Origin: Sphingomonas hankookensis
Lineage (GTDB): Bacteria > Pseudomonadota > Alphaproteobacteria > Sphingomonadales > Sphingomonadaceae
Length of the DNA: 64,000 nt
Assembly (NCBI RefSeq): GCF_028551275.1
Contig: NZ_CP117025.1
Span: 1,607,501 to 1,671,500 of the forward strand
Reading direction: 5' to 3'
Shown here: positions 52,172-61,032 of the stretch, piece by piece
Numbering within the stretch: position 1 is the stretch's first letter
How the letters are laid out: the number at the start of each line of letters is the position of its first letter
Position numbers and translations under genes: made by a program
The notes under the pieces: generated by a model
The model's database searches: none
The model's input: only the letters and a program-made list of their open reading frames with translations
Told to the model about the DNA's origin: nothing

Positions 52172-53464
52172 ATGACCGGCGACAGCCGCACGAACCTGCC
52201 GCGCCTCGCGCTGCACGTGCCCGAACCCAAATTCCGTCCCGGCGATGCCGTGGACTTCGCCGATGTCGCCGTGCCGCCCGCCGGCGCGCAACCCCGCCCC
52301 GACACCGCCGCCGCGCCCGACAGCTTCCACGACTTGAGCTACACGCTGGTCCGGGTGCTCGACGAACAGGGGCAGGCGGTCGGCCCTTGGAACCCCCGGC
52401 TCGACCCCGACATGCTACGGCGGATGCTGCTGAAGATGGCGACGGTGCGCGCGTTCGACGAACGCATGTTCCGCGCGCAGCGGCAGGGCAAGACCAGCTT
52501 CTACATGAAATGTACCGGCGAAGAGGCGATCGCGGTTGCCGGAACCATGGCACTCGACCGCGACGACATGACCTTCCCCAGCTATCGCCAGCAGGGCATC
52601 CTGATTACGCGCGACTATCCGCTGATCGAAATGATGAACCAGATCTATTCGAATAGCGGCGACAAGTTGCAGGGCAAGCAGTTGCCGATCATGTATTCGT
52701 CGAAGGATTTCGGCTTCTTCTCGATTTCTGGCAACCTGACCACGCAATATCCGCAGGCGGTCGGCTGGGCGATGGCGTCGGCGTCGAAGGGCGATACCCG
52801 GATCGCGGCGACGTGGTGCGGGGAGGGGAGCACGGCGGAAGGCGACTTCCACTCCGCGCTGACCTTCGCCACCGTCTACCGCGCGCCGGTGATCTTCAAC
52901 GTCGTCAACAACCAATGGGCGATCAGCAGCTTTTCCGGCTTTGCGGGCGCGGAGGCGACGACCTTCGCCGCGCGGGCGATCGGCTACGGCATCGCCGGCC
53001 TGCGGGTCGACGGCAACGACGCGCTGGCGGTCTATGCCGCCACCGCCTGGGCCGCCGAACGCGCACGGACCAATCAGGGACCGACACTGATCGAACATTT
53101 CACCTATCGCGCCGAAGGACACTCGACTTCGGACGATCCGTCGCAATATCGCTCCGCCGGTGAGCCGACCGCATGGCCGCTGGGCGATCCGATCGCCCGG
53201 TTGAAGGCGCACCTTGTCAACATCGGCGAGTGGGATGACGAACGTCACGCGGCGATGGACCGCGAGGTCGCCGAAGCCGTCCGCACCGCACAGAAGGCGG
53301 CAGAGGCCAACGGCATCCTCGGCCACGGCCTGCACCAGCCGCTCGACACGTTGTTCGACGGCGTGTTCGAGCACATGCCGTGGCACCTTCGTGAACAACA
53401 GGCGCAGATGATGGCCGAGGAGGAGGCCTCCGGTCGCCCCTGGGCGCGCAAGGAGGGCCACTGA
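52172..53464 (+). CDS. bkdA1: Branched-chain 2-oxoacid dehydrogenase E1 alpha subunit
   Basis: Thiamine-diphosphate-dependent decarboxylase subunit for the 2-oxo acids of valine, leucine and isoleucine. At 430 aa it shows FYMKCTGEEAIAVAGTMAL, SYRQQGIL, the ThDP/Mg region GEGSTAEGDFHSALTFA followed by NNQWAISS, and HFTYRAEGHSTSDDPSQYR typical of the BCKDH alpha chain. Two bases separate it from the beta gene. GGAGAG precedes the ATG. First gene of a three-gene operon. Confidence 0.96.
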   Translation: MTGDSRTNLPRLALHVPEPKFRPGDAVDFADVAVPPAGAQPRPDTAAAPDSFHDLSYTLVRVLDEQGQAVGPWNPRLDPDMLRRMLLKMATVRAFDERMFRAQRQGKTSFYMKCTGEEAIAVAGTMALDRDDMTFPSYRQQGILITRDYPLIEMMNQIYSNSGDKLQGKQLPIMYSSKDFGFFSISGNLTTQYPQAVGWAMASASKGDTRIAATWCGEGSTAEGDFHSALTFATVYRAPVIFNVVNNQWAISSFSGFAGAEATTFAARAIGYGIAGLRVDGNDALAVYAATAWAAERARTNQGPTLIEHFTYRAEGHSTSDDPSQYRSAGEPTAWPLGDPIARLKAHLVNIGEWDDERHAAMDREVAEAVRTAQKAAEANGILGHGLHQPLDTLFDGVFEHMPWHLREQQAQMMAEEEASGRPWARKEGH

Positions 53465-53465
53465 C

Positions 53466-54479
53466 ATGGCGCGGATGAACATGATCCAGGCGATCAACTC
53501 CGCGATGGACGTGGTAATGGACCGCGACCCGAGCGTGATCGTCATGGGCGAAGATGTCGGCTATTTCGGCGGCGTGTTCCGCGCGACCGCCGGGCTACAG
53601 TCGAAATACGGCAAGACCCGCGTGTTCGATACGCCGATCACCGAATGCGGCATCATCGGCGTCGCGGTCGGGATGGGCGCGTACGGCCTGCGTCCGGTGC
53701 CCGAAATCCAGTTCGCCGATTACATCTACCCCGCGCTCGACCAGCTGGTCAGCGAGGCGGCGCGGCTGCGCTATCGCTCGGCCGGTGACTTCACCGCGCC
53801 GATCACGGTGCGCTCGCCGTTCGGCGGCGGTATCTTCGGTGGGCAGACACACAGCCAGTCGCCCGAGGGCATTTGCACCCACGTATCGGGCATCAAGACG
53901 GTAATCCCGTCGACGCCCTATGACGCCAAGGGGCTGCTGATCGCCGCGATCGAGGACAACGACCCGGTCCTCTTCTTCGAACCCAAGCGCATCTATAACG
54001 GCCCGTTCGACGGCAATTGGGACAAGCCGGCGCAAAACTGGTCGAAACATCCCGGCGGGGAAGTGCCCGAGGACTATTACCGCATAGAACTAGGCAAGGC
54101 GAAGGTCGTGCGCGAAGGCGCCGACCTGACGATCCTCGCCTATGGCACGATGGTCCATGTCGCACAGGCGACCGTGGAAGCGGCCGGTGTCGATGCCGAA
54201 ATCCTCGACCTGCGCACGCTGGTGCCGCTCGACATCGACGCGATCGAGGCGTCGGTGAAGAAGACCGGTCGTTGCATGATCGTGCACGAAGCGACCCGGA
54301 CGGGCGGCTTCGGTGCCGAATTGTCGGCGCTGGTGCAGGAACGCTGCTTCCACCATCTCGAAGCGCCGATCGAGCGCGTGACCGGCTTCGACACGCCGTA
54401 TCCGCACAGCCTCGAATGGGCGTATTTCCCGGGGCCGGTCCGTATCGGACAGGCGCTCAAGAAGATCATGCAGGACTGA
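53466..54479 (+). CDS. bkdA2: Branched-chain 2-oxoacid dehydrogenase E1 beta subunit
   Basis: Partner of E1 alpha in the alpha2beta2 heterotetramer. The 337-residue protein shows VMGEDVGYFGGVFRATAGLQ, DTPITECGIIGVAVGMGAYG, VRSPFGGGIFGGQTHSQSPEG and VHEATRTGGFGAELSA. The length is typical. It sits between the E1 alpha and E2 genes with gaps of one and five bases. Confidence 0.96.
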   Translation: MARMNMIQAINSAMDVVMDRDPSVIVMGEDVGYFGGVFRATAGLQSKYGKTRVFDTPITECGIIGVAVGMGAYGLRPVPEIQFADYIYPALDQLVSEAARLRYRSAGDFTAPITVRSPFGGGIFGGQTHSQSPEGICTHVSGIKTVIPSTPYDAKGLLIAAIEDNDPVLFFEPKRIYNGPFDGNWDKPAQNWSKHPGGEVPEDYYRIELGKAKVVREGADLTILAYGTMVHVAQATVEAAGVDAEILDLRTLVPLDIDAIEASVKKTGRCMIVHEATRTGGFGAELSALVQERCFHHLEAPIERVTGFDTPYPHSLEWAYFPGPVRIGQALKKIMQD

Positions 54480-54484
54480 CCGCC

Positions 54485-55840
54485 ATGGCACGTTTCTCTT
54501 TCCGCCTGCCCGACATCGGCGAAGGCATTTCCGAAGCCGAGATCGTCGCATGGCACGTCGCCGTAGGCGACCGCGTCGAGGAAGACGGGCGCCTCGCCGA
54601 CATGATGACCGACAAGGCGACGGTCGAAATGGAAAGCCCGGTCGCGGGCACGGTGGTCGAACTGGCCGGCGAGCCGGGCGATCAGGTGGCGATCGGCGCA
54701 ACGCTGGTGGTGATCGAGACCGAAGGCGAGGTCGTGCAGCCGGCCGAACCCGAGCGGGTCGGGGCGGAAAACCCGGGCGTTGAAGAGGTCGCAACCTCCC
54801 CAGTAGCCGAACGGCAAGATCCTCCCCGGGGAGGGGAGGGGGACCATGCGCAGCATGGTGAAGGGGGGGCGCCACTGGACGCTACACCCAACCATGTTTC
54901 GCAGGAGGCCGCCCCCCTCCACCATCCGGCTGCGCCGGACGGTCCCCCTCCCCGTGCCGGGGAGGATAAGGTGCTCGCCTCGCCTGCGGTGCGCGCTCGT
55001 GCCAAGGACCTCGGCATCGACCTGTTCACCGTCCGCCACGACGGCCCGCACATCCGCCACGCCGACCTCGACGCCTTCCTCCGCTACGGCAGCGCGCAGG
55101 GCTACCGTGCCCCGAACGCCAGCCGCGCGCGCGCGGACGAAACCGTCAAGGTCATCGGCATGCGCCGCCGCATCGCCGAGAACATGGCGGCCGCGAAGCG
55201 CCACATCCCGCACTTCACCTATGTCGAGGAGATCGACGTCACCGCGCTGGAGGCGATGCGTGCCGATCTGAATGCCGCACGGGGCCAGCGACCCAAGCTG
55301 ACCATGTTGCCGCTGCTGATCGTCGCGATCTGCCTGACGCTGCCCGACTTCCCTATGCTCAACGCGCGCTATGACGACGAAGCGGGTGTCGTTACGCGCT
55401 TCGGCAGCGTCCATCTGGGGATGGCGGCGCAGACCGATGCCGGGCTGATGGTGCCGGTGATCCGCGACGCGCAGGACATGAATCCTTGGCAGCTGGCCAG
55501 CGAGATTATCCGCCTCGCCGAAGCGGCCCGCACCGGTAAGGCCAAATCCGAGGAATTGTCCGGCGGCACGATCACCGTCACCTCGCTGGGGCCGCTGGGC
55601 GGGATCGCGACGACGCCGGTCATCAACCGCCCCGAAGTCGCGATCATCGGCCCGAACCGCATCGTCGAGCGCCCGGTATTCCGCGCACGGCCCGGCGGCG
55701 GCGAGGAGATCGTCAAGGCCAAGCTGATAAACCTGTCGATCAGCTGCGACCACCGCGTCGTCGACGGGCATGACGCCGCCAGCTATGTTCAGGCATTGAA
55801 GCGGCTGATCGAAACGCCGGTGCTGTTGTTCGCCGACTGA
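54485..55840 (+). CDS. bkdB: Branched-chain 2-oxoacid dehydrogenase E2 (acyltransferase) with repeat-derived linker
   Basis: Core of the complex, 451 aa. The lipoyl domain has Lys44 in MMTDKATVEME, the peripheral-subunit-binding domain is VLASPAVRARAKDLGIDLFTV (about 163-200), and the CAT-like catalytic domain carries DHRVVDGHDAA. The acyl group moves from E1 to CoA through the lipoyl arm. The linker between lipoyl and binding domains (about 111-162) is encoded by an R3 palindromic repeat inserted in frame, making this E2 about 50 residues longer than usual. No E3 gene follows in the window. Confidence 0.96.
   Translation: MARFSFRLPDIGEGISEAEIVAWHVAVGDRVEEDGRLADMMTDKATVEMESPVAGTVVELAGEPGDQVAIGATLVVIETEGEVVQPAEPERVGAENPGVEEVATSPVAERQDPPRGGEGDHAQHGEGGAPLDATPNHVSQEAAPLHHPAAPDGPPPRAGEDKVLASPAVRARAKDLGIDLFTVRHDGPHIRHADLDAFLRYGSAQGYRAPNASRARADETVKVIGMRRRIAENMAAAKRHIPHFTYVEEIDVTALEAMRADLNAARGQRPKLTMLPLLIVAICLTLPDFPMLNARYDDEAGVVTRFGSVHLGMAAQTDAGLMVPVIRDAQDMNPWQLASEIIRLAEAARTGKAKSEELSGGTITVTSLGPLGGIATTPVINRPEVAIIGPNRIVERPVFRARPGGGEEIVKAKLINLSISCDHRVVDGHDAASYVQALKRLIETPVLLFAD
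54818..54966. repeat. Family R3 repeat inside the bkdB coding sequence
   Basis: GATCCTCCCCGGGGAGGGGA, the inner hairpin ACCATGCGCAGCATGGTG, and the closing arm CCCCCTCCCCGTGCCGGGGA match the intergenic R3 copies. The inserted DNA is a multiple of three, contains no stop in the bkdB frame, and is read as a Gly/Pro/Ala/His-rich linker. Confidence 0.9.
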
Positions 55841-55895
55841 CCCGTCGGCCTGCGGCAGCCGCGTTCGGGTAGCGTGGGATGCGGAGGGTTGTGGA

Positions 55896-56615
55896 ATGCG
55901 GGCAGGATCGATGATCGGCGTGGCGATGCTGGCGGCGGCGGTGGCACCGTCGGCCATCGCGCAGAAGCCGGCAGCGACGGCGGATTACGAGTTCGATTAT
56001 AGCTACCCGGTACAGGCTGCCCGCATCGCGCCGCTCAAGGCGTGGCTGGAAGCCGACAAGGCGAAACGGCGCGCATGGGTCGTCCGCGCGTCCGCCGAGG
56101 CGCGCCGGGAGGCGAAGGCCGCCCGCGCTCCGTTCCGGGCGTACGAGTTGCAGCAGAGCTGGGACGTCGTCACCGAAACGCCGCGCTTTCTCAGCCTGTC
56201 GTCGGCCAGTTACAGCGATACCGGCGGGGCGCATGGCAACGGGTCGTCGGGCGGATTGATCTGGGACAAGCGGGCCGGGCGGCGGATGAACGCCGTGTCG
56301 CTGTTCGTCTCTCCCGCGGCGTTTCAGTCGGCGGTGATGACGCCGTGGTGCCGCTGGATGCGCGCCGAACGGACGCGGCGCGTGGGTGCCGATGCGGGCA
56401 ACGATACGACGTTCGGCCAATGCCCGCCGGCGAAGGACGTGACAGTTCTGCTGGGGTCATCGAACGGGCGCGCGTTGAACCGGATCGGCGTGATCGCCGA
56501 CCAATATGTCGTCGGCTCCTATGTCGAGGGGCCGTATGAACATACGCTGCCGGTGACGCAGGCGGTGCTGCGCGCCGTAAAACCCGAGTATCGCGCGGCG
56601 TTTGCAGTTCGCTAG
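55896..56615 (+). CDS. Secreted DUF3298/RsiV-like protein
   Basis: A 239-residue protein with a signal peptide (MIGVAMLAAAVAPSAIA preceded by a few residues). A DUF4163/DUF3298-type domain follows: WDVVTETPRFLSLSSASYSDTGGAHGNG, then GLIWDKRAGRRMNAVSLF and CRWMRAERTRR. Homologues include the extracellular half of anti-sigma factor RsiV; here there is no membrane segment, so it would be periplasmic. Function unknown. Confidence 0.82.
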   Translation: MRAGSMIGVAMLAAAVAPSAIAQKPAATADYEFDYSYPVQAARIAPLKAWLEADKAKRRAWVVRASAEARREAKAARAPFRAYELQQSWDVVTETPRFLSLSSASYSDTGGAHGNGSSGGLIWDKRAGRRMNAVSLFVSPAAFQSAVMTPWCRWMRAERTRRVGADAGNDTTFGQCPPAKDVTVLLGSSNGRALNRIGVIADQYVVGSYVEGPYEHTLPVTQAVLRAVKPEYRAAFAVR

Positions 56616-56640
56616 TTCCTTCCCGCAAGCGGGGAGGATC
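56616..56640. repeat. R3 remnant
   Basis: CCTTCCCGCAAGCGGGGAGG, an end fragment of the R3 element forming a short stem between two convergent genes; possibly a weak bidirectional terminator. Confidence 0.6.
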
Positions 56641-58410
56641 TTACGCGATCGCCTCGCCGAACATCAGCGCCCGCACGAACCGCACCGGCGGCGATCCGTA
56701 CGAGATGGCGGCGTCGTTGTAGCGCATCAGGTCGAACTTGCTGCCCGCGCGGCGCTCCGCCTCGCGGCGCATGTCCATATGCTCGCTATAGCCGACGAAA
56801 TAGCTGAGCAGCTGCGTCGACCCCAGCCGGGCGCGGGTCCATTTGCCGGCAGCCTCGCGCTCCTGCTGGAAGGCACCTTCCATCATTAGCTTCATCGCCT
56901 GCGCCTCGGTCAGCCCCTCGGTATGGATGCCGATGTCGAGCAGCGTGTTGGTGATCGAGCGCATCCGCATCTTGAGCACGGTCAGCTTGAACAGGGGATC
57001 GCCGTCCAGGTAATCGGCATCCGCCATCATCCGTTCGGCATAGACCGCCCAGCCTTCGACGAACGGTCCCGACGACAGCACCGCGCGCAAAACCGACTTG
57101 TTTTCATTGCTGTGCGCAATCTGGAGGTAATGGCCCGGCATCGCCTCATGGATCGACAGGTCGTGGATCATGTAGTCGTTATATTCGCGCAGGAACGAGG
57201 TCGTCTGCGCTTCGGTCCAGTCGGCTGGGATCGGCGACACGGCGTAGAAGGTGCCGAGATGCTTTTCGAGCGGACCGGGGCTGTCGCAATAGGCGACGGC
57301 GACGCCCTGCTGGAACTTCGGCATCTCGATGATCTGCACCGGGGTGGTCGGCACGCGAACGAGCCTTTTCTCGCGGACGAAAGCGGTCGCCTGTTCGAGC
57401 GTCGAGCGCGCCTTCGCCATCACGCCCGACCGGTTGGGACGCCGGGCGTAGCTCATTTCCAGCGCGGCCTCGATCGCCTTTTGCTGTTGCGCCGGGGTCG
57501 GGCGGGCGGGCGTCACCGGTGCCTTGGGCCGGCCGCGCAGGACGAGCCGGGCAAGGCCATACATTTCCGCGCGGGTTTCGGCGGCGGCCTTCACCGCGCG
57601 CGCCTTGATCTCGGTCCGCGACAGCGGGGAGAGCAGCGCGAACTTTACCTTCTGGTCGTACAGCTCGGGGCTGAGGCGGAACTCTCCTTTGGCGGCGGGG
57701 ACCAGGACCGTGTCGAGCCAGCGCTGCTGCTCGGCGGTCGCGGTCTTCAGCGTGGCGACGGCGCGGTCGAACCGCGCGCGATCGGCACGGCTGAGCGTTG
57801 CGCGGTGCGGGGCCAGCATCGTGTCGACGATCTGGAGCACGCCGGCATTCTGCTTCGCGACGGTGGTCGCATAGATCGCCGGCACGCGCGCCGGCACGAT
57901 GCTCTCGCGCATCTGGGCGAACATCACCGGCACCTGCTCCATCCGCTTCGTCGCGGAGCGCAGCCGCTGCGGCCATGGGGCGAAGTCGCGGGCTGCCAGC
58001 GCGTAGAGCCCGCCGGAAATGGTGCCGGCGGCACCCTGCGGGTCCCACGCGAAGGGTTGCAGCACCTCCAGCGTCCACAACTGATAGCGCAGGTCGTTGT
58101 CGAGCAGCGCGGCATCGACCTGGTCGTCACGCGACAGCGACGCGCGGGGAATCGCCGCCAGTTCGGCCAGCGTCGCACGCAGGAAGGCGGCATCGCGCGC
58201 GCGACCGACGGCGGACAGATCCTCAACCTGATCGTCATAGTCGTGGTTGCCGAGCGCCGTGGCATAGCCCGGATGCAGCCGCGCCATACCGTCGAGATAC
58301 CGCTTCGACAGACGCGCGAAGTCGCCCGCCGGCCCGCTTTGCGCCAGTGCCGGAAAACTGCCGGCAAGCGGCGCGAGCGCCATCAGCGCAACGAAATGGC
58401 GACGGTACAT
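56641..58410 (-). CDS. DUF885 family metallopeptidase-like protein, secreted
   Basis: A 589-residue protein with a signal peptide (MYRRHFVALMALAPLAGSFPALA) and a DUF885 domain of M32-like helical fold; the zinc motif is IHEAMPGHYLQIAH (HExxxGH) and the distal Glu is likely in VEGWAVYAERMM. Probably a periplasmic carboxypeptidase or hydrolase; substrate unknown. GGGGGAA precedes the ATG. The family is expanded in sphingomonads. Confidence 0.88.
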   Translation of the reverse strand: MYRRHFVALMALAPLAGSFPALAQSGPAGDFARLSKRYLDGMARLHPGYATALGNHDYDDQVEDLSAVGRARDAAFLRATLAELAAIPRASLSRDDQVDAALLDNDLRYQLWTLEVLQPFAWDPQGAAGTISGGLYALAARDFAPWPQRLRSATKRMEQVPVMFAQMRESIVPARVPAIYATTVAKQNAGVLQIVDTMLAPHRATLSRADRARFDRAVATLKTATAEQQRWLDTVLVPAAKGEFRLSPELYDQKVKFALLSPLSRTEIKARAVKAAAETRAEMYGLARLVLRGRPKAPVTPARPTPAQQQKAIEAALEMSYARRPNRSGVMAKARSTLEQATAFVREKRLVRVPTTPVQIIEMPKFQQGVAVAYCDSPGPLEKHLGTFYAVSPIPADWTEAQTTSFLREYNDYMIHDLSIHEAMPGHYLQIAHSNENKSVLRAVLSSGPFVEGWAVYAERMMADADYLDGDPLFKLTVLKMRMRSITNTLLDIGIHTEGLTEAQAMKLMMEGAFQQEREAAGKWTRARLGSTQLLSYFVGYSEHMDMRREAERRAGSKFDLMRYNDAAISYGSPPVRFVRALMFGEAIA

Positions 58411-58471
58411 TTGATATTCCCCCAAGGTCGTTGGCGCAGGCTATCGCGCTTCCGGCACGGTACAAGCGGAT

Positions 58472-59134
58472 TCAGTCGGCACCGCGCAGTTCGATCGCGC
58501 GGGCAAAGACCTCAGCGAACATTTCCGGTGTCAGCCGCCCGGTATTCTGGTTGTAGCGCGAGCAGTGATAGCTATCGATCAGCGTGACGCCGCTCGGCAT
58601 CGTGTGTTCGGCCAGGTGCGCGAACCGTGCCTTTGGCAGGCGGCCGCCCAGTACCTTCACCGCCGACTGGTGAGCGATCGCACCCAACGCGATGACGACG
58701 CGGAGTGAGGGCATCGCCGCCAGATCGGCGTCGAGGAACGGCCGGCAGGTGCGGATTTCCTCCGGCGTTGGCTTGTTCTCAGGCGGCAGGCAGCGGACGG
58801 CGTTGACGATGGCGATCCCCTTGGGCGCAGGCGTGTCGTCGACCTTGCCGGTATAGCTTCCTTCGGCGAGGCCAGTGGCGATCAGCGTGTCCCAGAACAG
58901 CGGCCCGGATCGGTCGCCGGTGAAGGGGCGTCCGGTACGGTTGGCGCCTTGCATGCCGGGCGCAAGGCCGATGATCGCCAGCCATGGGTCGGCATCCGCC
59001 AGCGGTGCGACCGGGGCGTTCCACCAAGCCGGATGCTCGATCCGGAGACTTTCGCGCAGTTGGACGAGGCGGGGGCAGAACGGGCAGTCGCGCGAGGGTT
59101 CGGTCGCGGCGAGGGCGGGGGTAGCGATTTCCAT
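58472..59134 (-). CDS. Uracil-DNA glycosylase, family 5 (UDGb type)
   Basis: Base-excision repair enzyme of 220 aa. The catalytic-loop region is IIGLAPGMQGANRTGRPFTGD, lacking the usual Asp/Asn as in UDGb. Four cysteines (17, 20, 115, 130: CPFC, RCLPP, TCRPF) would bind a 4Fe-4S cluster, and the second active-site motif is SYHCSRYNQNTGRL. It removes uracil and hypoxanthine from DNA. It is divergent from folK, with only 22 bases between their starts. Confidence 0.92.
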   Translation of the reverse strand: MEIATPALAATEPSRDCPFCPRLVQLRESLRIEHPAWWNAPVAPLADADPWLAIIGLAPGMQGANRTGRPFTGDRSGPLFWDTLIATGLAEGSYTGKVDDTPAPKGIAIVNAVRCLPPENKPTPEEIRTCRPFLDADLAAMPSLRVVIALGAIAHQSAVKVLGGRLPKARFAHLAEHTMPSGVTLIDSYHCSRYNQNTGRLTPEMFAEVFARAIELRGAD

Positions 59135-59156
59135 CGCCAGCCGATAGGCGCAGCCG

Positions 59157-59633
59157 ATGGCGACCTCAACCTATGCGATTGCGATCGGTTCGAACCGGCC
59201 GGGGCGGCATGGCGGCCCGGTCGCCGAAGTGCGCGCCGCCGTCGCTGCGCTCGACGGGGTCCGCGCGGTCGCGCCGATCATGGCCAGCGCGCCTATCGGC
59301 CCGTCGCTGCGCCGCTATGCCAATACCGTGCTGTTGTTGGATACGTCGCTGTCGCCGCCCGATATGCTCGCGCAGTTGAAGGGGATCGAGCGCAGCTTCG
59401 GGCGGCGGCGTGGGCGACGCTGGGGATCGCGGGTCATCGACCTTGACATCGTCCTGTGGTCGGGCGGCCGATGGCATAGCCGGGGCCTGTGCGTGCCGCA
59501 TATCGCGTTTCGAGAGCGCCTGTTCGTCCTGCGCCCGCTGCGCGACGTGGCGCCGGACTGGCGCGATCCGGTCAGCGGTCGCACGATCCGACAGCTGCAC
59601 CAACTGGTTGACCGCGCTCGTCCGCGGGACTAG
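59157..59633 (+). CDS. folK: 2-amino-4-hydroxy-6-hydroxymethyldihydropteridine diphosphokinase
   Basis: Pyrophosphoryl transfer to the pterin in folate synthesis. It is 158 aa with YAIAIGSNRPG at the N-terminus, the metal/ATP motif RWGSRVIDLDIVLW (Asp95, Asp97), and VPHIAFRERLFVLRPL. The N-terminus is a little Arg-rich but complete. It ends 15 bases before tRNA-Lys. Confidence 0.95.
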   Translation: MATSTYAIAIGSNRPGRHGGPVAEVRAAVAALDGVRAVAPIMASAPIGPSLRRYANTVLLLDTSLSPPDMLAQLKGIERSFGRRRGRRWGSRVIDLDIVLWSGGRWHSRGLCVPHIAFRERLFVLRPLRDVAPDWRDPVSGRTIRQLHQLVDRARPRD

Positions 59634-59648
59634 GGGCGGGGGCTTCGT

Positions 59649-59724
<76 letters not shown>

Positions 59725-59845
59725 CCTCCGCGCCGCCGGGCGCTGCGGCGCGATAACACTGTCACAACGGCGCTTTTAGTGACACGGCTGGATCAGAGTG
59801 AGCGAAACCGTGCTCGAGATCAAGGCGCGGCATTCGGCCGGACGC

Positions 59846-61032
59846 CTATGCCTGATCGCCGTTCGTGATGTGATTGCCGTCGATGGCGTAGGTCGAGAAG
59901 TGCTCGGCCTCGGTGTCGACGTAGAAGCCCGACAGCCGCTTCCACCGAATGATCGCCAGCGCAGCGTTTAGGGCGTTCAACTCGACCACCTGGATGTTGG
60001 TGGCATAAGGATCGACTCCGTCGTCGGCAGCCATGGGGATCCTCGACCGGTCCCAGACATGGTCCCGCATGGCCGGCGTGCTGGCCGTCGTCCGAACGAT
60101 CCCGGTCAGGCCGTGTTCTCCAGCCTGCAGCCCCATGCCGACGTCGATGAAGCTGATCCCGCGATCCTCAAGCCGCTCGACGAGTTGGCGCTTGCCCGTC
60201 GGATCGTCCGAGCACAGGAACACGAAGTCGAGATTGTCCAGCAGCCGCATCGTCGCCGGACCCATCCTGACCCGGTGGGGCACGACGCCGCGATGAAGGG
60301 CAGAATAGATCCTGTCGAAGTGATCGACCTTCGCGCGCCTTTCCGCGAGGGCCGCAAGCGGGACGGCGCCGGGAGCCCTGAACGCGTTGTGCTGCAGGAA
60401 CAGGTCGTCGTCGAACAGATGGATGCGGGCGACCGGCGTCTTGCTGAGGAAGTCGAGCACATACCCGCCGGTGCCGCCCAGTCCCACGATGCCGATGACC
60501 TGGCCGGCCAGTCGGTCTGAAAGATTGCCGATGCCGCTTCGAGAAGTTGCCGTGTCGACGTAGTGGAAGGGGATTCCGATCCATCCGCGGCGACGATGCG
60601 GCCGGTGCGGGCGGTGGCGGACGGATCGAGCGCGACCGCATGGCTCGAGATCTGATGGACGAAGGTCACCATCTTCTCGTAATAGTCGACGAACTCGCGC
60701 CCGATCGGCTTGCTGCAGAGCCAGTGATCGACCAGGAGCCCGCCGCCCAGATCGCGCCGCTGCTCGCGGGCATGGACCATGTTGACGAGCGGCCTTCCTT
60801 CGCGGTCGCAGGGCAGCGCCCCGGTGAACCAGGCCTGATGGTCGCGGGGCGCAATAGTCCGATCGCCGGCGAGATCCAGCGTCGACACGAGCTGGCCCCG
60901 CCGAACCCGCCGATACCGATCCACGTAAGGCACGTCGCGCACGACCAGATACCCGGCGACGATGGCCAGTTCGTAGCCATCGTCGACTAGGCGCTGCAGA
61001 TCGGGGCTACGACTTGTTCGTGGCGCTGACAT
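59846..61032 (-). pseudogene. DUF6791-ThiF (E1-like) adenylyltransferase with apparent frameshift
   Basis: Residues 1-155 (MSAPRTSRSPDLQRLVDDGY onward, with LVSTLDLAGD, GALPCDREG and YYEKMVTFVHQISSHA) form a DUF6791-type N-terminal domain. The frame then breaks at a run of four C (plus strand 60569-60572). In the -1 frame the protein resumes as FHYVDTATSRSGIG, and a full ThiF/E1 Rossmann domain follows: GIVGLGGTGGYVLDFL, HLFDDDLFLQHNAFRAPGA, FLCSDDPTGK and FIDVGMGL. One extra C would restore a protein of about 395 aa. In ubiquitin-like systems this enzyme would adenylate the Ubl. No conserved catalytic Cys follows the adenylation domain. The cause may be sequencing error, a real mutation or recoding. 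Confidence 0.85.
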
